Shown here one piece after another: positions 25,121 through 37,731 of a DNA stretch of 64,000 nt; positions within the stretch are counted from its first letter, which is position 1, and each line of letters begins with the position of its first letter. Both the position numbers and the translations under genes were made by a program. Location of the stretch: positions 43,467,880-43,531,879 of the forward strand of contig CM037792.1 in NCBI GenBank assembly GCA_021229015.1. Direction: 5' to 3'. Source of the DNA: Solen grandis (Eukaryota > Mollusca > Bivalvia > Adapedonta > Solenidae). The notes under the pieces were generated by a model. It was not told the DNA's origin and made no database searches. It saw only the letters and a list, made by a program, of their open reading frames with translations.

Positions 25121-25616
25121 TAGCTCAACTATTCGAAGAATAAGGAGAGCTATTCTACTCACTGGAGCGTCGGCGTCACTGTAACAGTTTTTTTTACCCC
25201 CTCACTTAATTACTGAACCCCTTAAGGTATTGTTTTGAAACTTAGAATACTTGTATATGACCCCAACCTGTAGGCAAGAGGGGAATACTGTGTCATGGAC
25301 TTTGACCAAATTATGCCCCTTTTTAGATCACCTTGAGCATAACATGCTCATGGTGAGCTATTGTAACAGATGAATGTCCATCATCAACATTAAACTTAAA
25401 CGACATCTCATCCACTGGGCCAAGAATTTTCCTTGGGTGATGCCCTTTAGTAGTTGTTCAAAGAATTTGATTCCATGCAGAACTCGGAAATAAAAAACAT
25501 GAAAACTTCGAAAATCTCCTCAAAAACTACTTGCCAGATTTCAAAGTTACTTGGCACAAATGTTTACGGCTTTCCACAAACTTGCGGGAAACGTATAGGG
25601 TTTGTTATGTTTCTTA
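25121..25616 (+). repeat. Heads of two further element families
   Basis: AGCTCAACTATTCGAAGAAT at 25132 is a family-F-like head with a GTCGGCGTC stretch. A degenerate head TTTTAGATCACCTTGAGCA lies at 25320. Short core fragments follow. Confidence 0.55.
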
Positions 25617-26380
25617 TTAGGGCTTTCTGCCTCAAGCAGAAAGTCCTATTGGGATTGTTATGTTTTTTCTTCTTCTTGTTATTATTTTTCCTACTTTAGA
25701 GGTTCAAATTAAAACAGGTTGCCAATAAACCAGCAGCATGAAATTTTTACAGTAATCAGAGTGACTTTGGCCCTTTTGAATGCAAAAATTTTCATTTTCA
25801 TATGATGTCATTTGATGTCACAGTTCAAATAAGCTACCAAATTTGGTTCGCGCTCTACAGCTGTCAATATTGGTCCAATTGACTTAATCTTTTAACAGAA
25901 GGTTGGGATGTAGATGTGCATACATTCCTGAATTTTCAAAATTCCAAAAGTTCGAGATTTTATGTCAAAATCGAGATTCGAACTTTGGTCATAAAAATAT
26001 AACTTTGTGTTACAAAGGCTCCTGATTAGTTAGAAGCGTGAAAATTGGATAGCATATGTGTCCTGAGGTCTTCTTTGTATTATTTGACAACTAAAGTTGT
26101 GTGACGGCCTTTCCGTCACACGTGAAGAAATTTTATTTAAATTAGCGGCTTTTAGGACTTGCAGGCTTGATTTTTTGACATTGGCATGTTACTTTCAATT
26201 AATGTGAAACCAAGCAGAAAGTCCTAATGGGTTTGTTATTTTTATTATTATTAGGGCTTTCTGCCTCATTGCCCACAGCCTGTATATGACACCTATGATT
26301 TTGAGGTTATAAAGTCAAATGTCCAATTCCCAATGACACTAAGCTCATTAGGGCAGAAAGCCCTATCATTTGTTCAGGAC
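25617..26380. repeat. Repeats bounded by AGGGCTTTCTGCC
   Basis: TTAGGGCTTTCTGCC begins at about 25617 and 26253, and the inverse GGCAGAAAGCCCTA lies at about 26353. A hairpin (GGGCTTTCTGCC facing GCAGAAAGTCC) follows the first copy. 26253-26366 is a compact unit with perfect 14-bp inverted ends. Confidence 0.7.
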
Positions 26381-27500
26381 AAATGAAATCTAGTTCTTAT
26401 TGTTATTATTATTGTTTCAACCTAATTCAAGAGTTAATTTATATATGTTACCAATGGCCAAGAAACATGAAAATTAAATGCCTCAACAAAAAAGAATCAA
26501 TTTTTAAAATCAAGTGTTTTCAATGACATCAAATGACGTCAGACTTGACGTCGGCTTCAAAAGTTTGTTTGCGCTCTAGAGCCTTCAATTCTGGTCCGAT
26601 AATCTTGATAATTTCACAGAAGATGTATTTTAGGATGTAGATGTGCACCTTGGCATTCAAATTTCCAAATTTGAAAATATTAAGATTTCATGGCAAAACC
26701 GAGATTCAAACTTAGATCCTAAAAATATATTTTAATGTTACAATGCCACCTAAAGAGTTAGAAGCATGAAAATTGGACAGCATATTGGCCTTAAGGTCTT
26801 CTTTCTATTTCCTAAAGGATTTTCTCTTACGTCACATGGTTATGATATCATAAAAATGACAAAACGCATCTTTTTTAAAAAATTTCTTTCGCTCTGGTAT
26901 CATGACTTTTGATTCAATCTTTTTGAAAATTGTATTGCAGCGATTAAAAAGTTTAAATTTATAAATTCATTAATTTTGAATTTTCAATGACGTCAGATTT
27001 GACGTCAACTTCAAAAGCTCGTTCGCACTCTAGAGCCTTCAATTCTGGTCCGATTATCTTGATATTTTCACGATGTATTTTAGGATGTAGATGTGCACCT
27101 TGGCATTCAAATTTCCAAATTAGAAAAGATTAAGATTTCATGGCGATACCGAGTTTCGAACTTTGGTCCTAAAATTACATTTAAATGTTACAAAGCCCCC
27201 TTATGCGTTAGAAGCATGAAAATTGTACAGCATATTGGCATAGAGGTTTACATTTTTTTTTCTGAATGATTTTTCTTAAGTTATGTGGTTATGACGTCAT
27301 TAAAAAGACAAAAAAAATAAAAAAATTTAAAGATTTCTCACGTGGTTATGACGTCATGCATACGAAAGCAAGAATTGTTGAAAAAAGCATATAAAATCGC
27401 CAATTAGACCAATGAACTTAAAATTTTCAAAAATGTCTTAATTAAGTTCATTCATAAGGTCTTGAAAATTTCAAGTGATTACGTCATCAAACATGGCAGA
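26381..27500. repeat. About 454-bp diverged tandem repeat, rich in TGACGTCA-like sites
   Basis: GCCTTCAATTCTGGTCCGAT occurs at about 26581 and 27035, with parallel flanks (GATGTAGATGTGCACCTTGG, GAAGCATGAAAATTG). A weaker copy lies at about 25860. CRE-like motifs TGACGTCA or TTACGTCA occur repeatedly here and to 27910. Confidence 0.65.
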
Positions 27501-28446
27501 TATTCATGTTTGATGAAATGCCTGCATGAAAATGTGAAAACAAACCTGTTCGCATTCTCGAAGATATTTTTTTCTGGATTAATAGAACGTTAGAATGAAC
27601 ATTTTCTTGCAAAAAAAGGATGTTTTTCTTTAGTCACTTAATTTTGCCGTTGTTGAAATATAAAAGTCATTAATTTCAATTTGTATGAGTAATGCAAAAT
27701 TGCTTTTTATGTTGTGACGTCATGAGTGTTGATGCCAACTTTACGTATACCTTGAGGAATTTATGTTGTGTCACTTGTTTATGACAACATTGATTTGTAA
27801 ATAAAATATGTTAAAAAGATCATAATATTGGATATATTAACTTTAAATAAGTAATATTGCCGTTCCTTAATATGTGCGAAAAGTCCAGAAAATTTCAAGT
27901 GATTACGTCATCAAACATGACTTATTCATGTTTTTCATAAAAGGGTTAATTCATGAAAATCTATGAATTTGAAGAAAGAAATGAGAGCAGTCAAGATCCG
28001 TTTGTTCTTTTGCAGGAAAGAGTACCCGTGTTGAATAGTGGAATGTGATACTTTTTTGAGTAAATGAGTCGCATTTACGATGAATTAGCATAATTATACT
28101 ACGGCCAGAAATGGCCAGAAAACCTAAACAGATAACTTATTGCATTTGCCATCACGGCTTTCCTCAAACCTGAAGGAAATGACACATACATGTATATCTA
28201 CCTATCGAATTTTTTATGTTTTTTTTTAAGATTGAACGTTGTTTTTTTTAAAATCTGTAAAAATAAGCCAATAGGTAAAGCAAATGAATTGATGGAAGTT
28301 TCAAGATGTTTATAAGGTTAATTACATAGAAATAAGGACTTATTTTCATTATTTTGCTTTACCTCTGCCTTTGTTTAAAAAAAAACAATTTAAAGGTTGA
28401 AAGTCAATGATTTCAAAGATTGTTTTTTCTTTTTCACAATTTCAGT
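27501..28446. other. Unique AT-rich sequence
   Basis: No gene recognised. Two copies of GATTACGTCATCAAACATG (27478 and 27900) show partial duplication. Confidence 0.4.
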
Positions 28447-29325
28447 TACAGTCCATTTACGATAATTCGGAATGCGATATTTCGTTTTGACGGCATTATT
28501 CGAAAAAATGTCGTGGTCCTGTCATGTTTTCCTACATATCTCATAAAAAAATAAATGCAATATACTCGGATAAATGCGGCAATTCGAACTTTATTACAGG
28601 TCCCACTGCAATGTGTCAACACCGGTCTGAATGACTAGTGCTAGCTAGTGACATCACAGTCTCTATTTATAGATTGGGTCCGACTGTTGATCAATAATGA
28701 CGCAACAGTTTGGACGTTGTGTCACCGTAATTTACACGCATGCGTATTTTTCACACATATGTGTACAGAAGCTAATTGATTGGTGGATATTTCAATTAAG
28801 GTGATGTTGATAGGTGTCACTTGATTTACCTGAGTGTTAATAAACTGAGTGAATTTTTATTTACCGGTAACTATACAGTGAGTGTTTGAACCTCACTTTT
28901 GTCGTATGCTCTGGGAGAGCAATATCATACCACCAATAACAACGATTTGTAGATATACAGATGCATTTGTAAGTTAACATTTATTAATCGAGTAATTCAG
29001 TGAAGGGCCCAGGTCAGCTGGGAGGATAGCTGAATCGGGAAAGATAATTTTCAATTTCCGAGTAATTCAGTGAAGGGCCCAGGTTACAAATAAGGCTTGT
29101 AAATAATTGTTAATTGTTGACAATGTTGTGTTTTTATATGTGATTTATGATTTTTATGCAGAATAAAATAACACATAAGACATAACTGTGTTTTGTATAC
29201 ATGTATACTGTATCATAAGCCAACTAATTGTCCACCGGTAGGTAAACACGGAAATTCGTACGACACGATTTTTCGAACATTTCAGTCAGTCCGCAGACCG
29301 TTCAATTTATCGTAAATGGATTATA
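28447..29325. mobile_element. MITE-like element with TCCATTTACGATAA inverted ends
   Basis: TACAGTCCATTTACGATAAT at the left and the inverse ATTTATCGTAAATGGA at the right, about 879 bp apart, with TA at the edges. An internal direct repeat GAGTAATTCAGTGAAGGGCC occurs at 28989 and 29060. No coding sequence. Confidence 0.6.
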
Positions 29326-29689
29326 TGTGGAACAAATTGCAATGAATATATGTCATAAGTCATATGCTTACGAAGAAATGGATTTAAAAAAAGAATAAAA
29401 AAAAAACTTTTAAAATCGATTGAATAATGTAAGAAAAAAAAATGAGGATAGTATCTTTTCCTGTTGTATTTACTGCATGATATTAAATGGTTGCGTAATT
29501 CAAATAAGATCCATATTTATGCTTTCTCAATATCTTTTTAAGAAGATAAAAAAAATATTTAAAGCTTATTTTTGAACATAAGTATATATTTATGATGATG
29601 ATGATTTACGTATTAAATCTTACATTATTAAGCATCATTATTTCATTTCTTTGTATTACTAGTAACTTATATATTCAATACCCGTTTTC

Positions 29690-31015
29690 CTTATATGTAA
29701 TTAGATCTTCTTGTCCAAAAGTATTGGCTGGATTTCAAAGTTATTTGGCACAGATGTTCCTTGGGTCACTCTCTACCAAGATTGTTCAAATTATTTTGTT
29801 CTGTTGAATAACATCGCTGCCAGGGGGCGGAGCCTGTTTTCCTTATATGTATATAGTAAAAACTTCAAAAATCTTCTCCTCCAAATGTACTTGCTAGATT
29901 TCAAAGTATTTAGTATAGATCTTCCTTGGGTCACTCTCTACCAAGATTGTTTATATTGTTTTGATCCATTGAAAACCATGGCTGCCAGGAGGCAAAGCCC
30001 GTTTTCCTTATATGTATATAGTACAAATTTGAAAAATCTTGTCTTAAAGTACAGGCTTGATTTCAAAGTTTTTTGGCACAGATGTTCCATTGGTCACTCT
30101 ACCAAAATTGTTCAAATTATTTGGATTGGTAAAAAAAAACATGGTCGCCAGGGGGTTAAAGCCTGTTTTCCTTATATGTGTATAATGCAAATTTGAAAAA
30201 TCTTCTAGACCTAAAAGCCAAAATGTTCTCCTTATTTCCTTGGGTCGCTCTTTACCAAGATTGTTCAAATTATTTTGATCCATTGAAAAACATGGCTGCG
30301 AGGTGGCGGAGCCCGTTGAATTCCTTATATGTTTATCATAAAAACTTCAAAAATCTTCTCCTCCAAAAAAACTTGCTGGATTTCAAAGTAATTTGGCATA
30401 GATGCATAGATGTTCCTTAGGTCACTCTCTACCAAGATTGTTCATATCATTTTAATCCACTGAAAAACATGGCCGCAAGGGGGCGGAACCCATTTTCCTT
30501 ATATGCATTTAGTCCAAATTTGAAAATTCTTCCTTTCTAAAAGTACTGGCTGGATTTCAAAGTCATTTGGCACAAATGTTCTATTGGTCACTCTCTGACT
30601 TGACTTGACTATTTAAGTTTACCGTCGCTTCGACAGTATTCCAGTTATATAGCGACATCCAGCTAATTTCTGGTGGAGGAAGACCCCGAATGCACAGAGG
30701 CATCCGGGTAGAACCACCGACCTACCGCAAGCCAGCTGGAAGGCTTGCTCACATGAAAATCCAAATGACCCTGCCGGGATTCAAACCCACGCGGGAGGGC
30801 CTGAGTGAGTGTTAAAGTCAGCGATTCACCCTCTCGGCCACGAAGGACCCTGGTCACTCTCTACCAAGATTGTTCAAATTTTTTGGATTGGTAAAAAAAC
30901 ATGGCTGCCAGGGGGCTAAGCCCGTTTTCCTTATAATGTTTATAGTACAAATTTGAAAATTCATCTTGTACAAAAGTTCTCACTCGATTTATGGCTGGTA
31001 GACAGCAGAGCCTAT
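29690..31015 (+). repeat. Tandem array of about 155-165-bp monomers with CCAGGGGGCGG motifs
   Basis: Seven or eight monomers, each with CTCTACCAAGATTGTTCAAA, then CATGGCTGCCAGGGGGCGGA, then TTCCTTATATGTATATAG. It is split by the SINE at 30597-30850. The 161-codon open frame at 29711-30196 is a by-product of the periodicity. Confidence 0.75.
30597..30850 (-). mobile_element. tRNA-derived SINE, same family as 60137-60388
   Basis: Minus-strand head with CGTGGCCGAGAGGGTGAATC as box A and GTGGGTTTGAATCCCGG as box B. The body matches the copy at 60137, including the CTTCCAGCTGGCTTGCGGTA segment and the ATATAGCGAC-type end. It is flanked by a 12-bp direct repeat TGGTCACTCTCT (30585-30596 and 30851-30862). 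The insertion splits one monomer of a tandem repeat array. Confidence 0.88.
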
Positions 31016-31806
31016 TTCTCATAATACCTGGTACTCGGACTTAAAATCTTGGTTAAGTTTTCCGTACAACCTCACTTTTTCACTGAACCCCATAAGGTAT
31101 TGTTTTGAAACTTGGAATACTGATATATGACTACCATTCCAACCTTTAGGCAAGAGGGGATAACTCTATCATTGATTTTAAACAAATTATGCCTCTTATT
31201 TGATAAGAATCTTGGTTAAGTTTTCCATAGCACCTCACTTTTTCACTAAACCCCTTGTGATGTTGTTTTGAGATTTGGAATACTTGTATATCTGATCTTA
31301 CATAAGTTTTCTGTATCACCTCACTTCTTCACTGAACCCCATATGGTATTCTTTTGAAACTTCAAATACCTGCATATGACTACATGCTACCACCCCAACC
31401 TGTAGGCAAGAAGGGGTATATCTGTCATGGATTTTGACCAAATTATGCCCCTTTTTCAACTTATCTCATGAAAGATTTTGTACGAAAATTTTTTTACTGA
31501 ATCCATTGATGTTTTTCTTTGAAACTTGATATACTTATGTATGACCATCACCCCTGCCTTTGGTCAAGAATTGATAACTCTGTAATTGATTTTGACAAAT
31601 TTATGCCCTTTTCAACTTAAAATCTTGATAAAAATATTTGTACCACCTGAATTTTCTACTGAACCCTTGAAGGTGTTGCTTTGAAAATTTGATGGCTTGT
31701 TTATGACCTTTATTTATGACCTCTTCCACATGTAGGGAAGAGAACATAACTCTTTCATGGCTTTTGACTATATAATGCTCCTTCTCTGACTTAGAATTAC
31801 AGTTAG
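31016..31806 (+). repeat. Diverged monomers with CACTGAACCCC
   Basis: Five monomers built on TTTCACTGAACCCCATAAGG and TTATGCCCCTTTTTCAACTT, each about 150-165 bp. They are related to 25170-25320. No gene. Confidence 0.55.
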
Positions 31807-32160
31807 GTTTTAAGCTTACCTGAGCACTATGTGCTCAAGGTAAGCTTTTTTGATCACCCTGCGTCTGGCGTCAACAATTTGCTTTAAACGACATCTCCTC
31901 TGAAACCGCTGGACAGAATTTGATTAAATTTGGCAGGGATGATCCTTGGGTGTACCTTCACAAAAGTTGCTAAAATGAACTTGATCCATGTAGAACTCTG
32001 GTTGCCATTGCAACGGAAAGAAAAAAAAATGAATACAGTGTACTTTAAAAATCATCTCCTTTAAAACTACTGGTCAAATTTCAATATGATGTAGTACAGA
32101 TGTTTCTTGGGTAACCCTTTACTCAGGTGATTGATCTAGGGCCTCTATGGCCCTCTTGTT
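31807..32160 (+). mobile_element. Short Helentron-like element, single core unit
   Basis: Head AAGCTTACCTGAGCACTATG, one 321-bp-family core unit (with mutated GTTGCCATTGCAAC), tail CTCAGGTGATTGATCTAGGG and CTCTTG at about 32159. A complete 350-bp minimal form. Confidence 0.75.
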
Positions 32161-32268
32161 CAATGAGCCCTTTGAGGTATTGTCTTAAAACGTGGAATCG
32201 TGTTTATATTCCTTGTTAACTTTTTGATTATACAGTGATTCCAATTTTGCCTTTTACTTCAAATTTTT

Positions 32269-33396
32269 AGCTCGACTATTCAAGAATATTGGAGCTATTG
32301 TAGTCGCCCTGGCGTCGGCGTTGGCGTTGCAGCTTTTGGTTAAAGTTTTGCATGCAAGTTACTATCAACCTTTTACCTCAATAACCATTTATGTTTTTGA
32401 CTTGAAAGTTTATAAATATGTTAAGGGGCATCAGGCAACCAAGGTAGATAACTCTTGACTGAATTTAATATAAATTATGACCCCTTTTTTACTTATAAAT
32501 TTTGGTTAAAGTTTTGCGTGCAAACTACTATCCAGTTTGTATCTCAATAACCATTCATGGTATTGACTTGAAAGTTTATGAATATGTTAAGGGGCATCAG
32601 ACAACCAAGGTAGATAACTCTTGATGGAATATATTACAAATTATGGCCCCTTTTTAACTTAGAAATTTTGGTTAAAGTTTTGCATGCAAGGTACTTTCAT
32701 GCTTATATCTCAGTATCCAGGCATGGGATTGATATGAAACATCTTTAATATATTTAGGGATAAAAACCAAGGTAGATAACTCTTGATGGAATATGTTACA
32801 AATTATGGCCCTTTTTAACTTAGAAATTTTGGTTAAAGTTTTGCATGCAAGGTACATGTACTTTCATGATAATATCTCAGTATCCAAGCATGCCATTGAT
32901 TTGAAACATCTTTAATATGTTTAGGGGTATCATACTTTTATGGTAGATAACACTTGATGGAATATGTTACAAATTATGGCCCCCTTTTAACATAGAATTT
33001 TGGTTAAATTTTTGTATTCAACTTACTATCCAGCGTATATCTCTGAAATTGCTTGTGGTATTGACTAGAAAGTTGAGGAGTGTCTTGAGGAGCACCAGTA
33101 AACCATGGAGGATAACTTTTGGACTGAATTTTATGCAGATTATGGCCCTTTTCTAACTTGGATTTTTGGTTAAAGTTTTGCATGCACAGTGTTATTGTGC
33201 TTATGTCTCAGTAACTAGGCATGGGATTGATTTTAGACTTCATAAAAATATTTAGGGGTATCAGACTATCAAGGTATATCATTTTTGACTATTATTATGT
33301 ACAGGGTATGTGAAGGGGAAGAATTGAAATAGATTTCATTTGATTTACCAACAAGCATTTTGAATAGCCGAGCGTGCTGTCCTCTGACAGCTCTTG
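32269..33396 (+). mobile_element. Family-F Helentron-like element, complete
   Basis: Head AGCTCGACTATTCAAGAATA after TTTTT. Core of about six monomers, 150-165 bp (GGTTAAAGTTTTGCATGCAA, GGTAGATAACTCTTGA). Tail TGAATAGCCGAGC (inverse of the head), hairpin GCTGTCCTCTGACAGC and CTCTTG at 33396. The layout is the same as the AGCTCACC family but with different sequence. Confidence 0.85.
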
Positions 33397-34139
33397 TTAT
33401 TACTAGACTTTAGATATTTGGTGTGTAGCATTGTCAAATGCACCTCTACCAAGTTTGTTCAAATCATGACCCTGGTGTCAAAATTGGCCCTATGGGGTCA
33501 CTTGATTTTACATAGGCTTACATAGGAAAAAAATTAGAAAAATCTGCTTCTCAGAAATCACAAGGCCTGGAGTTTAGATATTTAGTGTGTAACATTGCCT
33601 TATGAACATCTACCAGGTTAGTCCAAATCATGGCCCTGGGGTCAAAATTGTTCCCGCTCCAGGGGTAACTTGATTTTGCTTAGACTTATATAGAAAAAAA
33701 AACTAGAAAAAAATCTTCTTCTCAGAAACCACAAGGCCTAAAGTTTAGATATTTGGTGTGTAGCATTGTCTAGTGGATCTCTACCAAGTTTGTTCAAATC
33801 ATGGCCCTGGGTTCAAAATAGGACAGATTTTTATGCCCCACCAACTCCGTTGGGGGGCATAAATTTTCGGTCTGCGCGTCCGTCCGTTCGTCACACCTCA
33901 GGTTTACCTTTGTGTTTAAGTTTTTTTTCTATGAAGATGAATTCACACCTTGATGAAACTAGGTACATCTTTTTTTCTTTTTTTTTCAACTTTTATTTAC
34001 AAATGCATAAGTCCTACCGTAGTAGGAAACATTAGCAGCACAAAAACATATAGATATATAAAGTACAAATAAATGCAATGGAAAACGGCTGGTGGGATTA
34101 TTGATTATACTGGAATCTATAATCTTTATATGTATTAAG
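33397..34139. repeat. 165-bp-class monomers and a hairpin repeat
   Basis: 33400-33825 holds about two and a half monomers. At 33829 TTTTTATGCCCCACCAACTC faces TTGGGGGGCATAAA as a hairpin head of another family. The CCTCAGGTTTACCTTTG segment shared with 12735 and 47577 follows. Confidence 0.55.
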
Positions 34140-34395
34140 CCTTCTCTCTCTCACTCTCACTCTCTCTCTCTCTCATAGAGTCTCTCCTCGCTATTTCTAT
34201 TTATGTTTCCTCATTCTTTCTATTTCTGAGTTGCATATGAGCTTTTCAAACAAAGTATTTATCATACACAATAACATTAACAATTGTAGTTCATGTAATT
34301 ATATATATCTCTCTCTCTCTCAAACACACATAAAGTCTCTCCCTCGCTCTTTTATTATGAGCTTTTCAAACAGAATTAACAATTTAGTACATGTA

Positions 34396-34434
<39 letters not shown>

Positions 34435-34756
34435 GATCTGGTTATGTAAATAAATAGAACATGTATTACCAAAATAACTTAAAAACAGAAAATAAACAGA
34501 AAATAAACACTGATGACAATATGTGTTATTTACAGCATGAATCCTGATTATTCCTTTTATAAGATTATACACATGTAATGACTCTCAATACTCTCAATAT
34601 ATATTTCAAAAAGGAATAAATGTAGGATACCATCCTACTGCAGTCTTTAATATAAGAACGACTTATGTGACTTTTACACTCTTGATTTGCCTAAACCCTG
34701 CGAAAACGAAAGTGGTTTAGCCAAATCACATGCTTAAAGTTGATGATCAATATGTA
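34140..34756. repeat. Several (CT)n tracts with unique spacers
   Basis: CT tracts at about 34143-34186, 34308-34321 and 34398-34427. They are separated by related spacers (ATGAGCTTTTCAAACA occurs twice), so this is a partly duplicated polypyrimidine region. No gene is seen. Confidence 0.75.
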
Positions 34757-34935
34757 AACACACACACACACACATATATATATACATACACATATACATA
34801 CATACATATACACACATATATATACATATATATATATACATATACACATACACACACATACATACATTCACACAAACATATACACATACATACACACATA
34901 CATATATGTATATATATACATATATATACTTGTTA
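34757..34935. repeat. (TA/CA)n compound microsatellite at the LINE A 3' end
   Basis: About 180 bp of alternating purine-pyrimidine repeats (CA, TA, CATA). They directly abut the 3' end of LINE A in its orientation, as expected for LINEs that end in or prime on simple repeats. The long open frame across it is an artefact. Confidence 0.85.
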
Positions 34936-34983
34936 TATTATATCAAAATTGTTTCAGAATGCCTTCAACTTTTTAAAATTTAT

Positions 34984-36897
34984 TTATTTGAAGAATTTAA
35001 CTGTGGCTGAACATAGTATACTAAACCTTTTGAGTTTTATAACGTTTTCAGATTTAATTAATTCGATAAGTTTTATCATATTTGGGCGTTTATAAATTGC
35101 CATATCTAAATATTTTTTTCTTTGTTCATGAAAAATTGGACATTTAAATAAGTAGTGGAATTCATCTCCTTGGCCTCTGCATTGTATGCATTTACGTTCA
35201 GCACTGGGTATGTTTTGCCAGCGTCCATTTTCAATAGGTAAATTGTGGTTTCTTGTAATAAATGCAATAATATTTTTACTTTGGTACGACGGTAGTTTAT
35301 TGATATAAGGACTTCGGATAAAAGATATTTTGATGTATTTATATAAGTTTGTGTCAGATGTTTGGCTCAATTCTGAGTGCCATTGCTGTATAAACATATC
35401 TTTAAGTTTCTGGTAGGAAGACTTGATGAGCCACTTACTATTAGGAAAATTTTGGCTATTCCAGATACCGGAAAATCCTAATGAGCATAGGTTATTTTTA
35501 ACACTATCTAGCCAAGCTGATTTGATTTTGTTTTGTGAGTATAGTTGGTATAATGTTAAATAAACTTTTGCAGATAATTTTGTTGTCTTATTATCTTTGA
35601 TATTTTCAATCATACGTGACCAATTAGCTATTACTCTGTTTTTTATACTAACCATTAGTCGTGTAATACCGGTTTCACCATAAACCATATATGAGGGTGT
35701 GGATTTCTTTAAAAAAATTTTAATTGTATTTTTTCTAACATGTTTATATTACCATAGCCCCATATTTCACTGCCATATAGTAAAATTGGTTTAATAGTTT
35801 TTTCGAAGAGGTCAATTTGTAGGTCGAAAGGTACATTGTGTGATTTTATTTTTTTGAGCAAAGAGAACATGGCTTTATTTGCTTGTTTGGCAATATGAAT
35901 TTTAGTTTTATGGAACGAGCCAGTTTTCGTAAAATAATTACCAAGGTATTTATATTCATCTACAAATTCTAAAGTAGTATCTCCAATATTGAACTTTTGA
36001 GGCTTTTTTGAGTTCCCTTTACTGAATCACATAACTTTTGTTTTACTTGTATTGATATTTAGTTTCCACGTGTCGCAATAATGTTTAAATTCATTTAATG
36101 CATTTTGTAGGTCTGTTTCATTGTCACTGAAGATTATAGTATCATCCGCATAAAGGAGAATAAAAAGCTTTAGATATATGTGTGCCTCATCCGTAATAGT
36201 TGTTCTTGAAATGCCGTTTATGTTTTTTGATTTTAGGTAAAGGTAAGGTCATTTAAGAAAATTGAAAATAAAATGGTGATAAATTTTCTCCTTGTCTCAC
36301 ACCGACTAGACAGTTGAAAAATGGTGTTTCTCCTTCTGATGTTACTACCTTTGATTTTATATTACTGTATAAATTTTAGATAACTTTTAAACATTTACCA
36401 TTAATATTTTCGAATTTTAGTTTTTCCCACAACTCTGTTCTCCATACTGAATCAAAAGCCTGTTTGAAGTCAATAAAACAACAATATAATTTTTTCTTAT
36501 CAGATTGCACGAGGTCAATTAAGCTTTTTAGAATAAATATGTTGTCAATTGTTGAGAAATTTTTTCGGAATCCACCTTGGGTCTCGTGGATAAGATTTGA
36601 TTTTTCTGCGTATATATTTAATCTGTTATTAATGATACAAGTAAATAGTTTTCCTAAACAGCTGAGGAGTGATATGGGACAGTAATTTTCTGGAAGCTGT
36701 GGATTTCCCTTATTTTTATATATTGGTTTGACTAGGCCTATTGTCCAACTTTCAGGTATGATTCCCTTGCCAAATACTATGTTAAATAACTTGCTGTATA
36801 TATTTATCATGTAGTTAATTGAATGCTTTATTTGCTCGTTTACTATTTCGTCTATCCCTGGCGCTTTATTATTTTTCAGGGTTTTAACTGCTCTAAG
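34984..36897 (-). pseudogene. LINE A ORF2, reverse transcriptase to C-terminus (broken)
   Basis: Non-LTR retrotransposon reverse transcriptase on the minus strand. From its 5' end it shows KNNKAPGIDE, IPESWTIGLVKPIYKNKGN, the RT motif YCCFIDFKQAFDSV, then YADDTIIF at about 36128-36151. A thumb follows (KYLGNYF, PILLYGSEIWG), and a C-terminal Cys/His knuckle, KCIQCRGQGDEFHYLFKCP, near 35125-35195. Frameshifts and stops between about 35690 and 36375 break it. The upstream part of the same ORF continues at 40824 after the 3.9-kb insertion. A TA/CA microsatellite directly follows its 3' end (34757-34935). Confidence 0.9.
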
Positions 36898-37268
36898 CGG
36901 TATGACTAAAACACGAAAGGGACGAAAGGAACTAACAAAAAACATGAAAGTGATTTTTTATCACAACAAAATGTGATACTTTAGTTTTTGATCTATGAAA
37001 TATGAAAAGCCATCACGTTTAATAAAATTCGATGATAAAATGTTATTTTTGAGCTATTATTACAAATATTAGATATGCCTGCTGTATCCCTTTCGCTACG
37101 AAAGGAACTCAATATTGAACTACTGAAGAAGGCTTGTGTATTTTTTGTAACTGTTGTCGTCAGATGCGATATATGTTACTTAAACACTTATCTTATTGTA
37201 ATATTTGGCAAAGTAATGAAAAAGTAAGCGTGATACATGAAAAAGATAAACGCCTAGAATAAAGTACT

Positions 37269-37731
37269 GGACTAAGACCACAATTACCTGCCCTTGGTTA
37301 CCCTGTATCTGGATGTGCCTACACAGAAAATAGTGACCCTATTTAATGCTGAATTAAGGTGAGTTTTTGACTGAAAGACATGCAATAAAGGATCAAATTC
37401 TATAGAACACAGTTAAAATAGTCATAAAATACCCAATTTAGAGGCCTTATTGCACCACAACCTTAAAATTTGAGCATTACTGAGAGGGGAATTTTTGAGA
37501 AAATTGGTGTGAAATGGCCGACCGGTGCACTAAATTCATACGTATGTTATTTAAGCTTAAATAGGTCAAAAAGTAGTCGGGTGACCCCATGTTTAAAATG
37601 TACAGAATTATTTCTCTTGAATAGATCTATCTAATGAGGGTAAATTTAGATGTCAATTTCCCTTACAGAAATTATCATTTGCATATATGCTTATATAGAA
37701 CATATAGTAAAATTAATTGTGGTCTTAGTCC
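37269..37731. repeat. 463-bp repeat copy 1, ends GGACTAAGACC / GGTCTTAGTCC
   Basis: It begins GGACTAAGACCACAATTA and ends with its inverse, so it has about 17-bp terminal inverted repeats. It is the same length as, and about 97% identical by eye to, the copy at 40118-40580 in the same orientation. There is no coding potential. It is either one of two MITE insertions or one of a pair of terminal direct repeats; TACT stands just before this copy and just after copy 2. Confidence 0.85.

Noticed and set aside
29711..30196. 161-codon open frame on the plus strand
   Set aside because: Spans monomers of a non-coding tandem repeat; the peptide repeats with the monomer period.
34730..35095. Peptide rich in Thr/His/Tyr/Ile on the plus strand
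   Set aside because: Translation of the TA/CA microsatellite and antisense LINE sequence.
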